The notes: generated by a model from the letters alone, not told the origin. A DNA stretch of 64,000 nt from JACMLC01 sp963720235 (GCA_963720235.1 OY970389.1:5270001-5334000); one strand, 5' to 3'. Shown: positions 25,709 to 34,578, counted from the first letter of the stretch. Translations and numbers: made by a program.

Positions 25709-28465
25709 ATGGCAGAAGAGAATCAAAAAAAGATAACCTTCAAAAAATTATCAGAACTCACTGGAGAATATATAGGCCCGGAAACCGTAGAACTTGACCT
25801 GCGTAATAAGCCTCTTTCGGAATTACCTGATGAGATTACTCAACTGACCGAGTTGAAGTACCTTCATATCAGTTACACTCGGTTGACAACGCTGCCAGAC
25901 TCCATAGGCGACTTAAAAAATTTGGAGATACTTGATCTTCCTAATAATCAATTTACGGAAGTGCCGCCTGCCATTATCAACCTTACTAAGTTGTGGGGGC
26001 TTAGCCTCGAAAGAAATCGGTTGAGGGAACTGCCCGAATTCATTGGACAACTGCCTAATTTGCGATATCTTTATCTTCAAGGCAATAAATTGACCTCAGT
26101 ACCAACTTCGTTAGCACAGTTAGAACAACTTAGAACGCTCAAACTAGACGACAATCCCTTGAATCCTGCTTTGAAAAGCGCCTACGACGCGGGGATTGAT
26201 GAATTACGTGCGTACCTGCGAAGTTTGGCGGAACCGGCGCGGCGTGAGGAATTGTATGAGGCGAAACTGGTTCTGGTTGGGGAAGGAGATGTCGGCAAGA
26301 CGACTTTGCTTAATGCATTGACGGGCCGCGAGCCGAAAGCGAATGAGCCGACGACGCATGGCGTGAGCATAGACATACAGGCTTTGCACTTACCTCACCG
26401 GAAGAAAGAGGGAACAAAGATTCAACTGAACGCCTGGGACTTCGGCGGGCAGGAAGTTTACCGTGCGACGCATCAATTCTTTTTTAGTGGCCGTTCGGTC
26501 TATCTGCTGGTGTGGGAGCCGCGCCGGGGCGTGCTGCAATGTCAGGTGGAAGACTGGCTCAAGTTGCTGCGCCTGCGCGTTGGCCCAGATGCGCGCGTCA
26601 TCATCGTCTCCACCTACTCCCGTTCGGGCGGGCATATCGCGCGCATAGACAAAGAAGTTTTTATACGCAACTTCGGCTCGATGATTGTCGCGTTCCACGA
26701 GGTTGACAGTCTTGTTGACGACCCTGCGACGGGCGAGAAGGTGGGCATCGCAGAGCTTAAACAACTTATTACTGATGCCGCTCAAGACCTGCCGCAGATG
26801 GGCATGGAGTTCAACCGCGACTGGCGCGAGGCGCGAGACGAGTTGCTTGCTATCGAAGAGCCGCGCATCTCTTACCGTAGATTCGCAGACGTGTGCCGCA
26901 ATCACGGCCTAGACGACATCGCCGCTCGAACTCTCGCCAGCCTCATGCATGACTTGGGCTATATCTTCTATTACGGCGACGACGAGCGTTTGAGGGACGA
27001 AGTTGTCCTCAAGCCTGAATGGTTGACGAAGGCCATAGGCTTTGTGTTGGAAGACCGCAAGACGCAGGAGATGGACGGCATTCTGCCCGACAGTCGTTTG
27101 AAGGATGTCTGGGCCGAGCATCCTTTCAAGAACCAGCCGCGCTACGAGGACACGACGCTTTATCCATTCTTCCTGCGGCTGATGGAGAAGTTTGATGTGT
27201 CGTACAGGCTGGAAGACGGCACGGCCAGTCTGGTCGCTCAGCACGTGCCGCAGGTGCGCCCCGCGCTGCCGTGGCTGCCCGAAGAGAAACCTGCGCCGGA
27301 ACGGCGGCGCATCGCTATGGTCTGCGTCATGGACGAAGCGCCCACAGGATTAGTGCCATGGATGATTGTGCGGACGCACCCTTACGCTCACGAGCAGCGC
27401 GGGCGCGACGGACAAATGCACAGGCTGCACTGGCAAAAGGGCATGTTCCTGCGCAATAAGAGTCACGGCGAAGCTCTGGTTGAATTGCGCGACCGCGAGT
27501 TTCACATTTACGCAGAGGCCGTGTGGCCTGAGTATTTTATGAACGTGCTGCGGAGCACGCTGCACAAGTTGATTACGGACAACTGGCCGGGCCTTGAGGG
27601 GCGTTACAGTTTCGCCGTGCCATGTGCCGAAATAGTAAATGGTAAAGCTTGCGAAGGTCATTTCTATATTGAAGCGTTGCGCCAGTTTCTCGAAGAAGGC
27701 GATGTTACTATTCGGTGTCAAATGTGCTTCAAGCGGCAAGACATTGTAGAACTGCTCTACGGTTTTGAGAAAGAGGATTCACGCGAACAGCTTGGACGGA
27801 TTGAAGACAAACTCGACTCAGGCTTTGCGGACACGATGCTCATCGTCAAAGAACTGGAAAGCCGTGTCGCAAACTACGTCATGGTTATCATGCAGGCCAT
27901 CGCCACCGAATCGAAAGAGGGGCCGCGACTCTTCACCATCGAACCTGCTGACGGCAACTGGCGCAGGCCATTCTCCGAGCGTCATCGTCTCCAACTGTGG
28001 TGCGAGGCGGAAGGCTGCCAGCATCCAGTTTTTGAAAATGAACGTGGCGTTTATGAGTTTGAAGCTTCGCGCGAATGGGTCAAGCGCATTGCCCCTTACG
28101 CGAATTTCGTGGCGGGCGTCTTAAAGACGCTGCTGCCGATGGTCGCTCCGGCTGTAGGCGTCGCTTTCGGGCCAGAGGAGCTTAAACAACAGGGCCTCAA
28201 GGAGCACTTGGATTTGGTTAAAGAGGGAACCGGCAAGCTGATGAAGGAGGTCAAGATTTCCGACCACTCGCTCGCGCAGCGTGGAGAACTGAGCGAGGCC
28301 GAGCGGTCAGGCGTGCTCGCGCTGCACACTCTGATACGCGACATAGACCCGCGCCATGAACGCCTGGGGCTGAAACGCATCCCAACCTACACAGGAAATT
28401 ATCTCTGGCTCTGCCAGATGCATTACGAACAGGCTCAGCCGAAAATTCCAGATGTCATCGAATAA
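25709..28465 (+). CDS. Roco family protein: LRR, Roc GTPase, COR, zinc-ribbon and C-terminal helical region
   Basis: 918 residues from the ATG at 25709 (an in-frame TTG at 25694 is weaker). About five leucine-rich repeats (about 30-155) are followed by the Roc GTPase: P-loop Gly-Glu-Gly-Asp-Val-Gly-Lys-Thr at 191-198, Asp-Phe-Gly-Gly-Gln-Glu near 244-249 and a degenerate G4 (Ser-Thr-Tyr-Ser-Arg-Ser). A COR-type region (about 390-560) follows. A four-cysteine cluster (Cys-x9-Cys then Cys-x2-Cys, about 638-675) looks like a zinc ribbon. The last 240 residues contain a hydrophobic stretch (Phe-Val-Ala-Gly-Val-Leu-Lys-Thr-Leu-Leu) and match no family I know. Roco proteins are dimeric GTPase switches; the bacterial function is mostly unknown, and defence or signalling is inference. 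The LRR part is clearly more AT-rich than the rest. Confidence 0.88.
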   Translation: MAEENQKKITFKKLSELTGEYIGPETVELDLRNKPLSELPDEITQLTELKYLHISYTRLTTLPDSIGDLKNLEILDLPNNQFTEVPPAIINLTKLWGLSLERNRLRELPEFIGQLPNLRYLYLQGNKLTSVPTSLAQLEQLRTLKLDDNPLNPALKSAYDAGIDELRAYLRSLAEPARREELYEAKLVLVGEGDVGKTTLLNALTGREPKANEPTTHGVSIDIQALHLPHRKKEGTKIQLNAWDFGGQEVYRATHQFFFSGRSVYLLVWEPRRGVLQCQVEDWLKLLRLRVGPDARVIIVSTYSRSGGHIARIDKEVFIRNFGSMIVAFHEVDSLVDDPATGEKVGIAELKQLITDAAQDLPQMGMEFNRDWREARDELLAIEEPRISYRRFADVCRNHGLDDIAARTLASLMHDLGYIFYYGDDERLRDEVVLKPEWLTKAIGFVLEDRKTQEMDGILPDSRLKDVWAEHPFKNQPRYEDTTLYPFFLRLMEKFDVSYRLEDGTASLVAQHVPQVRPALPWLPEEKPAPERRRIAMVCVMDEAPTGLVPWMIVRTHPYAHEQRGRDGQMHRLHWQKGMFLRNKSHGEALVELRDREFHIYAEAVWPEYFMNVLRSTLHKLITDNWPGLEGRYSFAVPCAEIVNGKACEGHFYIEALRQFLEEGDVTIRCQMCFKRQDIVELLYGFEKEDSREQLGRIEDKLDSGFADTMLIVKELESRVANYVMVIMQAIATESKEGPRLFTIEPADGNWRRPFSERHRLQLWCEAEGCQHPVFENERGVYEFEASREWVKRIAPYANFVAGVLKTLLPMVAPAVGVAFGPEELKQQGLKEHLDLVKEGTGKLMKEVKISDHSLAQRGELSEAERSGVLALHTLIRDIDPRHERLGLKRIPTYTGNYLWLCQMHYEQAQPKIPDVIE

Positions 28466-28483
28466 AGATTCGCGAGTCGAAGC

Positions 28484-28525
28484 AAATTGATGCAGGTTTA
28501 CGACAGGTCGCATCCGAAGGCATGA
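28484..28525 (+). pseudogene. Remnant of an xerC 3' end (13 codons plus stop)
   Basis: Reads Lys-Leu-Met-Gln-Val-Tyr-Asp-Arg-Ser-His-Pro-Lys-Ala-stop, against Lys-Leu-Ile-Glu-Val-Tyr-Asp-Lys-Ser-His-Pro-Lys-Ala-stop at the end of xerC. 35 of 42 bases match and the differences are largely conservative or third-position changes, so this descends from a functional xerC end and not from a random match. Similarity stops abruptly upstream of the Lys codon. It lies 19 bp after the Roco stop. Confidence 0.85.
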
Positions 28526-28604
28526 AAAGAAGTGATGAGTCATGTGTGATGAGAAGAAAGCCAAACAGCTTTCTTCTCATCACACATGACTCATCACTTC
28601 TTTT
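28525..28604. terminator. Perfect 37-bp hairpin, probable bidirectional terminator
   Basis: Arms of 37 bp (left AAAAGAAGTGATGAGTCATG..., right its exact complement) with loop CAAACA, starting A-rich and ending T-rich. It separates the plus-strand xerC/Roco block from the minus-strand dksA-like gene whose stop is at its edge. GATGAGTCATGTGTGATGAG resembles the tandem-repeat arms of the other hairpins. Confidence 0.87.
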
Positions 28605-28978
28605 TAAAGCGTCGAGATTTCGTTTAAGCCCTGACTGGCTTCGATAGCGGCCTGACATTGGGCGTCGTAGCGTGCGGTGGGCATGGCTTCCAAACGGCGT
28701 TCGTCAATCTCTTTGCCGCAGCGCGCGCAGATGCCGTATGCGCCTTCTTCAATTCTCAATAAAGCCTGATCTATATCCGCGACCATCTGCGATTCGCGCT
28801 CTCCCATACGGAGCGCGGTCTCTTGATTGACATCCTGCACGGACATGTCTGCTGTATCCTTGACGCCGTCGTCCGATGCATCAAGCGCATCTGCCTGATT
28901 GTCGCGCACGTTCTCCGTGCGCCGTCTCAACTCCTCCGTCAGGATGCTGCGAAAGTGTTCCAGTTTTTCTTTGTCCAT
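28604..28978 (-). CDS. DksA/TraR family zinc-finger-like transcription factor
   Basis: 124 residues: an N-terminal coiled-coil (about 1-75) followed by Tyr-Gly-Ile-Cys-Ala-Arg-Cys-Gly-Lys-Glu-Ile and Arg-Arg-Leu-Glu-Ala-Met-Pro-Thr-Ala-Arg-Tyr, the DksA/TraR finger. Cys84, Cys87 and Cys108 are present, but the third ligand position is Asp105, giving Cys-x2-Cys...Asp-x2-Cys. Such proteins enter the RNA polymerase secondary channel and modulate rRNA and stress promoters. The missing cysteine suggests weaker or oxidation-resistant metal binding, as in Cys-poor DksA paralogues. Confidence 0.88.
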   Translation of the reverse strand: MDKEKLEHFRSILTEELRRRTENVRDNQADALDASDDGVKDTADMSVQDVNQETALRMGERESQMVADIDQALLRIEEGAYGICARCGKEIDERRLEAMPTARYDAQCQAAIEASQGLNEISTL

Positions 28979-29123
28979 TAACCTTCCATCCCCCTTTGTC
29001 GCTTAGCCGCGAAAATCAACTCGCATCAAAGTGAATTGCTGTTTGATTAAGAAGGCACGAATTATAACTCATCTCATGATGATGCGCGTAATGCGGCCAG
29101 CAGTCCAGACTCTTGAGGATGAA

Positions 29124-30338
29124 TCAAGAAGAGAGAGCTTCATCTTTATAATCAAGCACCTCGGTTGAGACTGCGCCATTAATTCTTCGCCGCACGAGCC
29201 ATGCGCGGAAACGCCGCCACGCGAGCGCGAGGCCCGTCCACACAAGCATCGCGCCGCCGAGCGACGCCAGACACGCGAGAATTTGGCCCACTATTCCGCC
29301 AGCTTCTCCAGTGTGCGTCGCCCGCACCCAGGAGCGCAGTTTGCGTCCTGCGTTCAGACCTGCATAGGGCTCCCACTTCACTGCCTCCGTCTTCGGGTCT
29401 AAAGTCAACTGCGAGCGCGCAATCGGATTCCATGAAGCGCCTTCATCTATAGAGAATGTCACGGGCGCGCCGGAACGCAGAGGCAGCCGGAGCGTGATGG
29501 ATTTCCATCCCGCCACCTGCTGCTCTGCGCGCAGCCAGAGCTGGTCCAGATTCACTTTCGGAAATTCTATGCGTGGCTCCTGCTCTGTGCGCGCCTGTGT
29601 GTTTGGCGCGGCGGCTGGCGCGGCTTGCTGCTGCGCCGGCGGCTGGTTGCCTGTCAAGCGGTACAAGAGATTGTTGGCCCACTGGTAAGAGATAACGAGG
29701 CCCGTGATGGTCAGCAGAATCAGAATCGAAGATGACCAGAAGCCTATGGTGTTGTGCCAGTTGAAATCGCGCGCGCGCGTGGTGTTGTGTCGCCGCTTAA
29801 AAAATATTATTGGTTTCAGGAACCGCCAGCTTAACTGCCTGGGCCACCAGATATAAATGCCCGTCAGTGCGAGCAAGAGAAAGGCTGCGTTGCATGCTCC
29901 TGTAACTGCGCGGCCAATGGCGCGGCTCTCGTCCTGCATGCCGAGCCAGCGATGCCAGTCCGTTACGACACGGAAAAAACTTCTCACGCCTTTCGCGCCG
30001 TCGCCTAAAACTGCCCCCGTATAAGGATTCAAGTAAAGCGCTCCCTCGCGCCCAAGTGCGAGAGATGCGCTCGCCGTTTTGTCTGCCTGAAGCGTGAGGC
30101 CCGTCGGTTTGGCATTCGGTTTCGCCTCAAGAGCTTTTGCCAGTAAAACCTGTGGGCCAAGCCTGACAGCATTTTCTTCCGGCGGCTGCACTCTTCGCAT
30201 ATCCCGCTCTGCAAAGCGAACTATCTGCGGCTCAAAGGCGAGCAGCACGCCCGTCACAGACATCAACAGAATGATAAGCCCTGCGCACACTCCAGCCGTC
30301 AGGTGACACCAGAAAATAATTTTGCGAAATCGCTTCAT
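29124..30338 (-). CDS. PepSY-associated transmembrane protein
   Basis: 404 residues with four main membrane helices: near the N-terminus (after Lys-Ile-Ile-Phe-Trp-Cys-His), about 145-165 (Ala-Phe-Leu-Leu-Leu-Ala-Leu-Thr-Gly-Ile-Tyr-Ile-Trp-Trp-Pro), about 195-220 and about 355-380. Two PepSY-like extracytoplasmic regions lie between. His in the first helix, His-Arg-Trp-Leu-Gly and Asn-Trp-His-Asn match the PepSY_TM family, found beside TonB siderophore receptors and thought to act in ferric-siderophore reduction. Probably one operon with the dioxygenase and receptor upstream on this strand, with 18-bp and 21-bp gaps. Confidence 0.88.
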   Translation of the reverse strand: MKRFRKIIFWCHLTAGVCAGLIILLMSVTGVLLAFEPQIVRFAERDMRRVQPPEENAVRLGPQVLLAKALEAKPNAKPTGLTLQADKTASASLALGREGALYLNPYTGAVLGDGAKGVRSFFRVVTDWHRWLGMQDESRAIGRAVTGACNAAFLLLALTGIYIWWPRQLSWRFLKPIIFFKRRHNTTRARDFNWHNTIGFWSSSILILLTITGLVISYQWANNLLYRLTGNQPPAQQQAAPAAAPNTQARTEQEPRIEFPKVNLDQLWLRAEQQVAGWKSITLRLPLRSGAPVTFSIDEGASWNPIARSQLTLDPKTEAVKWEPYAGLNAGRKLRSWVRATHTGEAGGIVGQILACLASLGGAMLVWTGLALAWRRFRAWLVRRRINGAVSTEVLDYKDEALSS

Positions 30339-30356
30339 CCCAAAAAACTCCCTTGC

Positions 30357-31037
30357 TCAAACATCTGCCCAGCGTCGCAGCAGGTTGTGATAGACCGCAG
30401 TCAGTTGCACTGCCGATGGATGCTCCGGCGCGTCCTGCGCGATGCGCTGGATAGCCATGTCTAAATCAAACAGCAATGTGCGCTGGCCGTCATCGCGCAC
30501 CATGCTCTGAACCCAGAAGAAGGATGCGAGCCGCGCTCCGCGTGTCACAGCAGAGACGCGATGCAAACTGGTCGAAGGATAAAGAATCAGATGGCCCGCG
30601 GGCAGCTTAACCTGATGGACGCCGTATGTGTCTTCGACAAGAAGCTCGCCTCCTTCATACTCTTCCGGCGAGTTAAAAAAGAGCGTCGCCGAAAGGTCTG
30701 TGCGAATGCGATAAGGCGTGCCTGTCACCTGTCGTATGGCATTGTCCACATGATTGCCGAATGATTGCCCGCCCTGATAACGATTGAATAAAGGCGGAAA
30801 GACTTTCGACGGCAACGCAGCAGACATGAAGAGCGCATTGCGTTCAAGCGCAGCGACAATCAGCGCGCCCAACTCTTGCGCCGCCGCAGAATCTTCCGGC
30901 AACTGCATGTTGTCTTTCGCACGCGCAGACTGATGACCCGCAGTCACACGTCCATCAACCCAGTCCGCAGCCTCAAGCGCGCGCCTGCACTGCGCTATCT
31001 CCGCGGCAGTCAAGACATCTGGAATCTGCAACAGCAT
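30357..31037 (-). CDS. Fe(II)/2-oxoglutarate-dependent hydroxylase, PiuC/YbiX type
   Basis: 226 residues, the standard length of PKHD-type hydroxylases. Iron ligands His96 and Asp98 (Asn-His-Val-Asp-Asn-Ala-Ile) and His159 (Leu-His-Arg-Val), with Arg169 for 2-oxoglutarate. N-terminal Leu-x-Ile-Pro-Asp-Val-Leu and a small helical C-terminal domain are typical. PiuC-like genes are usually adjacent to TonB siderophore receptors, as here. The substrate is unknown for the family. Confidence 0.92.
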   Translation of the reverse strand: MLLQIPDVLTAAEIAQCRRALEAADWVDGRVTAGHQSARAKDNMQLPEDSAAAQELGALIVAALERNALFMSAALPSKVFPPLFNRYQGGQSFGNHVDNAIRQVTGTPYRIRTDLSATLFFNSPEEYEGGELLVEDTYGVHQVKLPAGHLILYPSTSLHRVSAVTRGARLASFFWVQSMVRDDGQRTLLFDLDMAIQRIAQDAPEHPSAVQLTAVYHNLLRRWADV

Positions 31038-31058
31038 CAGTCTTCAAGTCCTCTTGAA

Positions 31059-33482
31059 TTAAAATCTGAAACTGGTGCTCAGCATCACTGAACGCGCTGG
31101 CCCAGGGATGAGATGCCCGCCGCCCAGGCGGTCGAAATAGAACTTGTCTGTGATGTTATATAGATTGAGCCGTAGAGAGATATTGTCATTCAAAGGATAC
31201 GAGGCCATCGCATCAACGACCCAGTAGCCTTCGACAAAACGCGTGTTCGTATTGTTGCCGAAACGCTGGCCCACAAAACGCGTGCTGCCTCCTAAATCTA
31301 ATTTCCAGACACGATAGGTCGTCCAGATGCTCAAAGAGTTTCGCGGCGTGTTGAGTATCTCTTTGCCGACCTCTGCCGCTGTGTTTGAGTTTGTAATCTT
31401 GCTGTCGAGAAAAGTGTAACCGCCGAAGATTGTCCAGTCGCGTGTCAGGCGGCCAGATGCTCCGAACTCAACTCCGGCCACGCGCTGCTCGCCCTGTAGC
31501 ACTTGCGGCGGGTCGCCCGGCAAGAGGCCCGGCGTGCGCGCATTAGTCTTTCTGATATGAAAGACTGCGCCTGTGAGCGACAACCGCTCGCGGAACAAAT
31601 CCCACTTGCTGCCGACCTCGAAGTTATAAGTCTTCTCAGGATCAATCGCCGTGTTGGCCGTCCCGTAAGACAAACCTTCGAGCGACGGATTGAGCGAGGT
31701 TCCATACGCAGCATAAATACTGCCAATCGGCATCGGCTTAAAGACCAAGCCCGCGCGATAGCTAAACAGCCTATCAATCTTTCTCACAATCGCGCCTGTC
31801 TGCGTGGCGATGCCATCCACATCGAAATAGTCCCAGCGCAAGCCGCCATTCAATTCCCATTTCTCGCTGAGCTTCGCAGTGTCGAACAGGTAAAGCGCGG
31901 CAGAATTTCCGGTGATGTCTCCGACGATAGGATTCAAGACAATCGCGCCCGTGAAAATATCATTCGGGTTTGGATTGAAAAGCGTCGTCAGCATATTTCC
32001 GGCTGTGCGCGTCGTGCGCAGGTTGTGCTCTCTGGTGAGAGCAAGGCCGCCGACAAGCGTGTGCTCTATGCTGCCCGTCTTAAAGCCTGCGCGCAGGTCT
32101 GTCTGGTTGTCCCAGACAGTATCTTCTGTAATCCATGAACGCAGCTCGCGGTTGATGGCTGTCGAGTTGTTGCTGGCAAAGCGCGGCGGCGTCGCTATCG
32201 AGTCGCGTGTCGAACGCCCGAAGCGAAATTGATTTCTAAGCGTCATCTTTTCATCAAGGTCACGCTCGAATCTAACAGTGAATAAATCGGAATCTAATTT
32301 TTCAAAGTCGCGTGTCTTCAATCCGTAGAAAGTGTCGCGCGGAACAGGTGCTGGACGGTCACGAAATTCAACCAGCGCGTTGTTGGTCACAGGAACCCAG
32401 GGGATGCCGTAATCAGAAGTATTGTTCTGCTTCAATTTGAAATAACTGAAGACCAAGCGCGTCCGCGTGCCGAGACCGAAGGCCAATGACGGAGCGACGC
32501 CCCAACGCTCATTCTCCACTGTCTCGCGCCCTGCCACTCTCGAAACATGCCCGACGAAATTCAGACGGAAAGCAGTGTGCTCTCCTAATCCGATTTTCTT
32601 TAAGGGGATATTCAGGTCTGCTGTCGCACGCTTCGTTCTGTCGCTGCCAAAATTAAGCGTCAGGCCATATGTGGGAGCAAGCGACGGAGTTTTACTCACG
32701 AGGTTTATCGTGCCGCCCGTCGAGCCGCGCCCGACATAAGCAGAGCCCGGCCCTTTGACGATTTCCACTTGTTCGAGATTGAAAGGATCGCGCGATTGTG
32801 GCCCAAGGTCGCGCACGCCATCAACAAAGATGTCGTTGCGCGCACTGAATCCGCGCAAGGTCAGATTATCGCCTGCGGGCGCGCCGCCTTCGCCAGCAGT
32901 CATCGTGAGACCCGGAACATTGCTCAACACATCACGCAAAGTCGTTGCGCTCTGCTTCTCTATAATCTCTTTGGGGATGACAGTGATTGTCTGCGGGATG
33001 TCGCGCAAAGGCTCTGTGTATTTCGGAGACGACACGAGCGTCGCGCCATCTTCCACCTCAACGGATTCCGCGAGGCCGCTCACTTCCAGCGTCACGGTCT
33101 GAGGAGTAGTGAAGCGATAGCTGATGCCCGTGCCTTTGAGCAGTTGTGTAAGCGCTTCTTCCGCAGTGTAAGCTCCCGTCACGCCCTGCGAAGAGATGCC
33201 GCGCATCTTGTCGTCAACCAGACGCACGCTCAAACCTGTGACGCTCTCGAAAGCATTCAGCACAGTCTCCAAAGGGCCGGGCGGAATGTTGAAGCGGTGA
33301 ACCTGAGATTGCTCCTGCGACTGCGAATGAGTAGTCTCAACAGACCTGCGCGCATATCCGAGCGACACAGCGCGGCTATTGCCTACCGTGAATGCCACAA
33401 GGATGCCCATCGTGCTGACAGCCACAATCCATTGCTTAGGGCCGCGTCGCCTTGACCTGTGCTGCTTTTTCTTCTTGTTCAT
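31059..33482 (-). CDS. TonB-dependent siderophore receptor with N-terminal STN signalling domain
   Basis: 807 residues. A basic start and signal anchor (about 18-40) lead to a secretin/TonB short N-terminal domain (about 60-135) like those of FecA and FpvA. A plug follows, with Arg-Asp-Ile-Pro-Gln-Thr-Ile-Thr-Val-Ile-Pro and Val-Arg-Asp-Leu-Gly-Pro-Gln-Ser-Arg-Asp-Pro-Phe-Asn, then the beta-barrel ending with terminal Phe. An outer-membrane ferric-siderophore uptake role is expected. The STN domain normally signals to an ECF sigma/anti-sigma pair, but no such pair is visible nearby. Heads the iron operon running to 29124. Confidence 0.94.
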   Translation of the reverse strand: MNKKKKQHRSRRRGPKQWIVAVSTMGILVAFTVGNSRAVSLGYARRSVETTHSQSQEQSQVHRFNIPPGPLETVLNAFESVTGLSVRLVDDKMRGISSQGVTGAYTAEEALTQLLKGTGISYRFTTPQTVTLEVSGLAESVEVEDGATLVSSPKYTEPLRDIPQTITVIPKEIIEKQSATTLRDVLSNVPGLTMTAGEGGAPAGDNLTLRGFSARNDIFVDGVRDLGPQSRDPFNLEQVEIVKGPGSAYVGRGSTGGTINLVSKTPSLAPTYGLTLNFGSDRTKRATADLNIPLKKIGLGEHTAFRLNFVGHVSRVAGRETVENERWGVAPSLAFGLGTRTRLVFSYFKLKQNNTSDYGIPWVPVTNNALVEFRDRPAPVPRDTFYGLKTRDFEKLDSDLFTVRFERDLDEKMTLRNQFRFGRSTRDSIATPPRFASNNSTAINRELRSWITEDTVWDNQTDLRAGFKTGSIEHTLVGGLALTREHNLRTTRTAGNMLTTLFNPNPNDIFTGAIVLNPIVGDITGNSAALYLFDTAKLSEKWELNGGLRWDYFDVDGIATQTGAIVRKIDRLFSYRAGLVFKPMPIGSIYAAYGTSLNPSLEGLSYGTANTAIDPEKTYNFEVGSKWDLFRERLSLTGAVFHIRKTNARTPGLLPGDPPQVLQGEQRVAGVEFGASGRLTRDWTIFGGYTFLDSKITNSNTAAEVGKEILNTPRNSLSIWTTYRVWKLDLGGSTRFVGQRFGNNTNTRFVEGYWVVDAMASYPLNDNISLRLNLYNITDKFYFDRLGGGHLIPGPARSVMLSTSFRF

Positions 33483-33612
33483 TTTTCGGGCTTTCTAAAG
33501 AGAAAATAATTTACTTACTAGTGCGGCTGAAATTGAAATCCGTTTTCAGAATCAGAGTAAAGCTAATTCAATACAACTTTCTTGTCAAGCTGATTAGCGG
33601 AATTGAAGGATT

Positions 33613-34578
33613 TTAAGCAGAGCTCTCTGCGCAGAGAATTTCTGCGGCGAGGAGTGGAATCATCAACTCGTGATGTCCAGTGATGGAATAGCCGCGCCCC
33701 GCGCCTTCTGCGACGGGACGGCGGACGACATTTGTGAGCGGGCGATAGGATTGTATGAAGTCAAAGTTAGCGGTCGTCAAATCTTCGAGCGTGTAACCTA
33801 AGTTTCGCACAAGCGTGACGGCCTTCAAAAATATTTCCGGCAACATGACTGCCGAGCCTATGTTCAGATAGACGCCGCCGCCGTTCATGCGCCGCACGAG
33901 TTCTGCGAGCAGGCGAAAGTCCGTGTGCGTCGTCTGGCCCAGAGCCGCGCCGTCCGCGCTCGGATGAAAATGTGCTATGTCCGCGCCGATGGCGACATGC
34001 GCAGTGAAGGGAAGTTTTAAGTTATAGGCAGAGCAGAGCAGCGAATAATTTTTGTGCGACGGGTCGAGCGCAAGGAGCGCGCGGCCCATCGCTTCGCCCA
34101 AACCAATCTCGTATCTCTGGCCCAGCCATGCCGCGTCATTCAAAAGTTTTCCGGTCTCTTCCGCCGCGCCGAACGCGCCCGCGCCAAGCGTTGCGTCCAC
34201 ATCTTCCGAAGTCGAACCGGCCATAGCAATCTCTGCATCATGCACCAGCACAGAGCCGTTCGCGGCCACAGCCGTCACGAATCCCTTGTGCATGAGATCA
34301 ATGATAACTGGCGCGAGTCCGGTCTTGACGACATGGCCGCCGATGCCCCAGATGATTGGCTTCTGTAATTTCTTTGCGCGTCGAACCTGCGCGGCCACTT
34401 CGCGCAGCGAGCGTACGGCGAGAATGTCGGGCAGCTTTTTCAAAAAATCGCGGAGCGAAGAATTTTCGCTGACAGGCCGCGCGAAATCCGTGACCGTCAC
34501 CTTGCTCGGACGCGAGGCGAGCGGATAGGTCTTCACCTCCTGCAAGCTCAGCGGCTTTAAATCATCGTAGATGGACAC
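33613..34578 (-). CDS. Deoxyhypusine-synthase-like protein
   Basis: 321 residues with the NAD-binding fold of the deoxyhypusine synthase family: Trp-Gly-Ile-Gly-Gly-His-Val-Val-Lys-Thr-Gly-Leu (about 97-108), Asn-Gly-Ser-Val-Leu-Val-His-Asp, His-Val-Ala-Ile-Gly-Ala-Asp-Ile-Ala-His-Phe-His-Pro and Gly-Gly-Gly-Val-Tyr-Leu-Asn-Ile-Gly-Ser-Ala-Val. The C-terminal active-site Lys segment of true deoxyhypusine synthase is not apparent; instead it has Val-Val-Arg-Arg-Pro. Bacteria generally lack eIF5A, so the substrate must differ. It stands alone between the iron operon and a PD40 gene, 21 bp after the latter. Function unknown. Confidence 0.8.
   Translation of the reverse strand: MSIYDDLKPLSLQEVKTYPLASRPSKVTVTDFARPVSENSSLRDFLKKLPDILAVRSLREVAAQVRRAKKLQKPIIWGIGGHVVKTGLAPVIIDLMHKGFVTAVAANGSVLVHDAEIAMAGSTSEDVDATLGAGAFGAAEETGKLLNDAAWLGQRYEIGLGEAMGRALLALDPSHKNYSLLCSAYNLKLPFTAHVAIGADIAHFHPSADGAALGQTTHTDFRLLAELVRRMNGGGVYLNIGSAVMLPEIFLKAVTLVRNLGYTLEDLTTANFDFIQSYRPLTNVVRRPVAEGAGRGYSITGHHELMIPLLAAEILCAESSA

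Noticed and set aside
33527..33549. CTGAAA-N11-TTTCAG inverted repeat upstream of the TonB receptor as a Fur box
   Set aside because: It lacks the GATAAT-like hexamers of Fur sites and is short; I could not support a regulator.
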